Source of the DNA: an uncultured Tenacibaculum sp.
GTDB taxonomy: Bacteria > Bacteroidota > Bacteroidia > Flavobacteriales > Flavobacteriaceae
Length of the DNA: 64,000 nucleotides
Direction of reading: 5' to 3'
Assembly: GCF_947502995.1 (NCBI RefSeq)
Contig: NZ_CANNBW010000008.1
Span: 62,001 to 126,000 of the forward strand
This document shows positions 61,697 through 64,000 of this stretch, one piece after another (position 1 is the stretch's first letter; every line of letters starts with the position of its first letter). The notes beneath the pieces are model-generated. The model did no database searches. It was given only the letters and a program-made list of their open reading frames with translations, and was not told where the DNA came from. The translations under genes and the position numbers were made by a program.

Positions 61697-62116
61697 TCAG
61701 ATTAAATATACTTCGTCGAGAACGTGAATATCCTTGATGACGAGTGGAGGAGAATAATTTTTAAAAGGAATTACCTTATTATGTAATCCTTCAAATATGT
61801 TAATATAACTATAACAAAAGCTTGCTAAGAAAACTTGTTGCTCGAAAGATAAATTATCAAACGAAGACTTTTTTAAATTATCTTGCCCTTCGATAAGTTG
61901 TGTAACGTCTTTACAACAATTCTTTTTAGCTACGGAACATTTTTTGTTATTAGTATCTTGCTTCATTTTCATTCCACAAGTTATTGCTTCACTAAAATAG
62001 CTTGTACTCACCAATGTATCACCACAAAAATGGTTATTGATAGTAAACGACATCGTAGAAAATACAACTACTAATGCCATGACAATAGACGCTATTTTAT
62101 AAAACAAATGTTTCAT
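61697..62116 (-). CDS. HYC_CC_PP family protein
   Basis: A 139-residue product; the start is set at ATG 62116 (MKHLFYKIASIVMAL). The upstream 16-residue extension looks artificial. A signal peptide is followed by the family-defining pieces: NNHFCGD, a Cys pair in KKNCCKD, and PP near the C-terminus (NYSPPLVIKDI). The family is recurrent beside metal-resistance and TonB-receptor genes in Bacteroidota, and its function is unknown. It lies upstream of cusA in the same orientation. Confidence 0.75.
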   Translation of the reverse strand: MKHLFYKIASIVMALVVVFSTMSFTINNHFCGDTLVSTSYFSEAITCGMKMKQDTNNKKCSVAKKNCCKDVTQLIEGQDNLKKSSFDNLSFEQQVFLASFCYSYINIFEGLHNKVIPFKNYSPPLVIKDIHVLDEVYLI

Positions 62117-62260
62117 TATTGTGATACAAATATACGGAAAATAAAAATGACTGCAATGGAACAATATTTTTACAAAATAAGGGTATTATGTGTAGAGGAA
62201 GGTCTGTAGAATAATGTATTTGCACAACTATTGCATTAAAATATTACTACTTTTGTGTTG

Positions 62261-62578
62261 ATGAAAAATATTGCAATCATATTGTCATTATTACTTTTAG
62301 TTTTATCAGCAAAACCTTGTTCTGATGGAACAAATAGTGAAGATTTGCATCAAAGTGAAATAGGGTCTAATCATAATCATCAAGAAGACTCTGATGATTC
62401 TTGTCCTGTCACTTGTGCTTGTGATTGTTGTGGTATGTCAATAACTTATGAACCTTTAAGGGTATATAGCTTAATTAACTATAATAGCATATCAACTAAC
62501 TTAATTTCTACTTACCAACCTATTTATAGATTTAATTTTCTTTCCAATATCTGGCAACCGCCTCAAGTAATAAGCTAA
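62261..62578 (+). CDS. Small Cys-rich secreted protein (DUF6660-like)
   Basis: A 105-residue product; ATG 62261 is chosen over the GTG at 62255. A signal peptide (IILSLLLLVLSAKPC) is followed by a His/Asp/Ser-rich region (NHNHQEDSDDSC) and a dense cysteine cluster (CPVTCACDCCGM), and the end reads IWQPPQV. The pattern matches a small family that often precedes TonB-dependent receptors in Bacteroidota. Metal binding is a reasonable guess from the His/Cys content. The TonB receptor follows after 49 bases. Confidence 0.7.
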   Translation: MKNIAIILSLLLLVLSAKPCSDGTNSEDLHQSEIGSNHNHQEDSDDSCPVTCACDCCGMSITYEPLRVYSLINYNSISTNLISTYQPIYRFNFLSNIWQPPQVIS

Positions 62579-62627
62579 TAACAGAATACATAAATCAAAT
62601 TATTAGTCAATTACATTTATATTTCCA

Positions 62628-64000
62628 ATGAATAAATATATATTGAGCGTAAAGCTCATTTTAATACTTTGCCTATCATTAAAGGCACAAACATCAGATA
62701 TACAAGTTAAAGTTATTACAGAGATTGAAAACGAACCTTTAATGGGGGCTACGGTTTACTTTGAAGCATTAAAAAAAGGTGCAGTTACTAACTTTGATGG
62801 AATTGCAGAATTTTCAGAAATTCCAAATGGCAAACATCAAATAGTTATTTCTTTTTTAGGGTTTCAAACTTTAGAAACTATAATCCAAGTACCTAATGAT
62901 TCTAATTTAATCTTCAAGCTTAAAGAAGATAGTAACCAATTGGAAGCTGTTGTGCTTCAATCAACTCGTAGTACAAGAACAGTTCGTAAGATTCCTACTC
63001 GAATTGAATTTATAGGGACAGAGGAATTAACTGAAAAAGCAATTATGAACCCTACAAATATATCTATGGTACTTCGTGAAAGTACAGGGATACAAATGCA
63101 ACAAACCTCATTAAGTAGTGGTAACACCAATATAAGAATACAAGGATTGGATGGTAGATACACACAGCTTTTAAGAGATGGTTTTCCTTTGTATAGTGGC
63201 TTTTCAAGTGGTTTGAGTATTTTACAGATTCCACCATTAGATCTAAAACAGTTTGAAATCATTAAAGGAAGTTCTTCTACTTTATATGGTGGTGGGGCAA
63301 TAGCTGGATTGGTGAATATGGTTTCTAAAACACCAGATGAAGAACCTTCATTAGATATTATGCTTACACAAACCCAAGCATTGGGTAGTACGGCAAATGT
63401 ATTTTATAGTCAACGTAATGAGAAGTTTGGATTTTCACTTTATGGCTCTGGTCACTATCAAAAAGCATTCGACCCTGAAGACGATGATTTTAGTAATTTG
63501 CCTAAAACCAAATCAATTTCTTTTAACCCAAAAGTATTTTATTATCCATCAGAAAAGACTACAGTTTGGTTTGGATTAAACGGAACGTATGACGATAGAA
63601 TTGGTGGTGACATCACTAAAATTGAAAATAACCAAAATGGGATTCATCAATATACTGAAGAAAATAATTCAAAACGTTTGAGTAGTCAGTTTGTCTACGA
63701 AACACAATTGGATTCGGTTAGTTCGTTACAGTTTAAAAATAGTGTGTCATTTTTTGATAGAAGTTTAGTTGTTCCAACACTAAACTTTGAAGGTAAGCAG
63801 ACAAATACATTTACCGAGTTCAGTTATAGTAAACGGAACGAAAGAACAGATTGGATATTGGGAGCTAATCTTTATACATCGAATTTTGATGAAAATGATA
63901 ATGCTCCGTTACAACGTGACCAAAAAGATATCACCTTTGGAGCATTTGCAAACAATATTTATGACCTATCTAAAAACTGGATTTTAGAAACAGGTTTGCG
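62628..64000 (+). CDS. TonB-dependent receptor (3' end outside window)
   Basis: The frame is open from ATG 62628 to the window end (457 codons), so the gene is cut by the window and not broken. A signal peptide (cleavage near LKAQ) is followed by a CarboxypepD_reg-like domain (about 22-105, LMGATVYFEALKKGAVTNFD), a plug domain (about 115-235, SMVLRESTGIQ, RIQGLDGRYTQLLRDGFPLY, IIKGSSSTLYGGGAIAGLVN) and the first barrel strands. With the Cys-rich small protein and the copper operon next door, a role in metal or metallophore uptake is plausible but not proven. Confidence 0.88.
   Translation, partial: MNKYILSVKLILILCLSLKAQTSDIQVKVITEIENEPLMGATVYFEALKKGAVTNFDGIAEFSEIPNGKHQIVISFLGFQTLETIIQVPNDSNLIFKLKEDSNQLEAVVLQSTRSTRTVRKIPTRIEFIGTEELTEKAIMNPTNISMVLRESTGIQMQQTSLSSGNTNIRIQGLDGRYTQLLRDGFPLYSGFSSGLSILQIPPLDLKQFEIIKGSSSTLYGGGAIAGLVNMVSKTPDEEPSLDIMLTQTQALGSTANVFYSQRNEKFGFSLYGSGHYQKAFDPEDDDFSNLPKTKSISFNPKVFYYPSEKTTVWFGLNGTYDDRIGGDITKIENNQNGIHQYTEENNSKRLSSQFVYETQLDSVSSLQFKNSVSFFDRSLVVPTLNFEGKQTNTFTEFSYSKRNERTDWILGANLYTSNFDENDNAPLQRDQKDITFGAFANNIYDLSKNWILETGL

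Noticed and set aside
62628..64000. Broken TonB receptor
   Set aside because: The frame is open without interruption up to the window end; the missing part is simply outside.

Overview
The window comes from a low-GC member of the Bacteroidota, most likely a marine, gliding Flavobacteriaceae species. The evidence is a three-gene cassette for type IX secretion and gliding (T9SS type B C-terminal domain, PorP/SprF, OmpA with PD40 repeats), a DUF3871 protein, a HYC_CC_PP-type protein, promoters of the Bacteroidota form (TTG, about 19-20 nt, TAnnTTTG) and the absence of Shine-Dalgarno sequences. The genus is not resolved from the sequence alone.

Bases 1-31.3 kb are core chromosome. In order: a gene tail and a small ORF; a lipoprotein with two SnoaL-like domains and an AraC regulator; a 2135-residue alpha-2-macroglobulin with an embedded TonB-receptor-like regulatory domain, plus a DUF4174 protein; the T9SS/gliding cassette; mpl; a coupled pair made of a PqqD/HPr-kinase-like protein and an NTP_transf_5 nucleotidyltransferase; a lipoprotein; clpC; gyrA with a hairpin in its leader; a TPR protein; an NlpC/P60 hydrolase; a thiolase; a PgpH-type 7TM-HD phosphodiesterase; and tRNA-Ser(GCT), tRNA-Pro(TGG) and tRNA-Arg(TCT).

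Bases 31.28-46.38 kb are an integrated island of about 15 kb. A 26-bp exact copy of the 3' end of tRNA-Arg lies at each end (31279-31304 and 46354-46379). A tyrosine integrase sits just inside the left end behind three AAAAGGTTGCA repeats. The island carries a DNA-processing module (RecA-like ATPase, DUF3871, VapE-like helicase), a GIY-YIG endonuclease beside a large inverted repeat, a lipoprotein preceded by a rod-like inverted repeat of about 180 nt, and a tight four-gene operon at its right end. That operon encodes a D12-class DNA adenine methylase, a calcineurin-like phosphoesterase, an ORC/CDC6-like P-loop ATPase and an unrecognised protein with a CARF-like motif. It is the best candidate here for an undescribed system, probably anti-phage defence.

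Bases 46.3-51.2 kb hold part of a second mobile element: a serine recombinase whose reading frame runs through the right att core, a 370-bp nested inverted-repeat structure, an oriT-like repeat region, a relaxase and a RadC-like protein. Bases 51.4-62.1 kb are a copper/silver-type resistance operon on the minus strand: CusA-like pump, TolC-like protein, multicopper oxidase fused to an outer-membrane-like domain, HMA-MauE membrane protein, CusB-like adaptor and an HMA lipoprotein. A HYC_CC_PP protein lies upstream of it. A Cys-rich small protein and a TonB-dependent receptor cut by the window end follow on the plus strand. Coding sequence in this last region looks more GC-rich than in the tRNA-Arg island, which suggests separate acquisitions.
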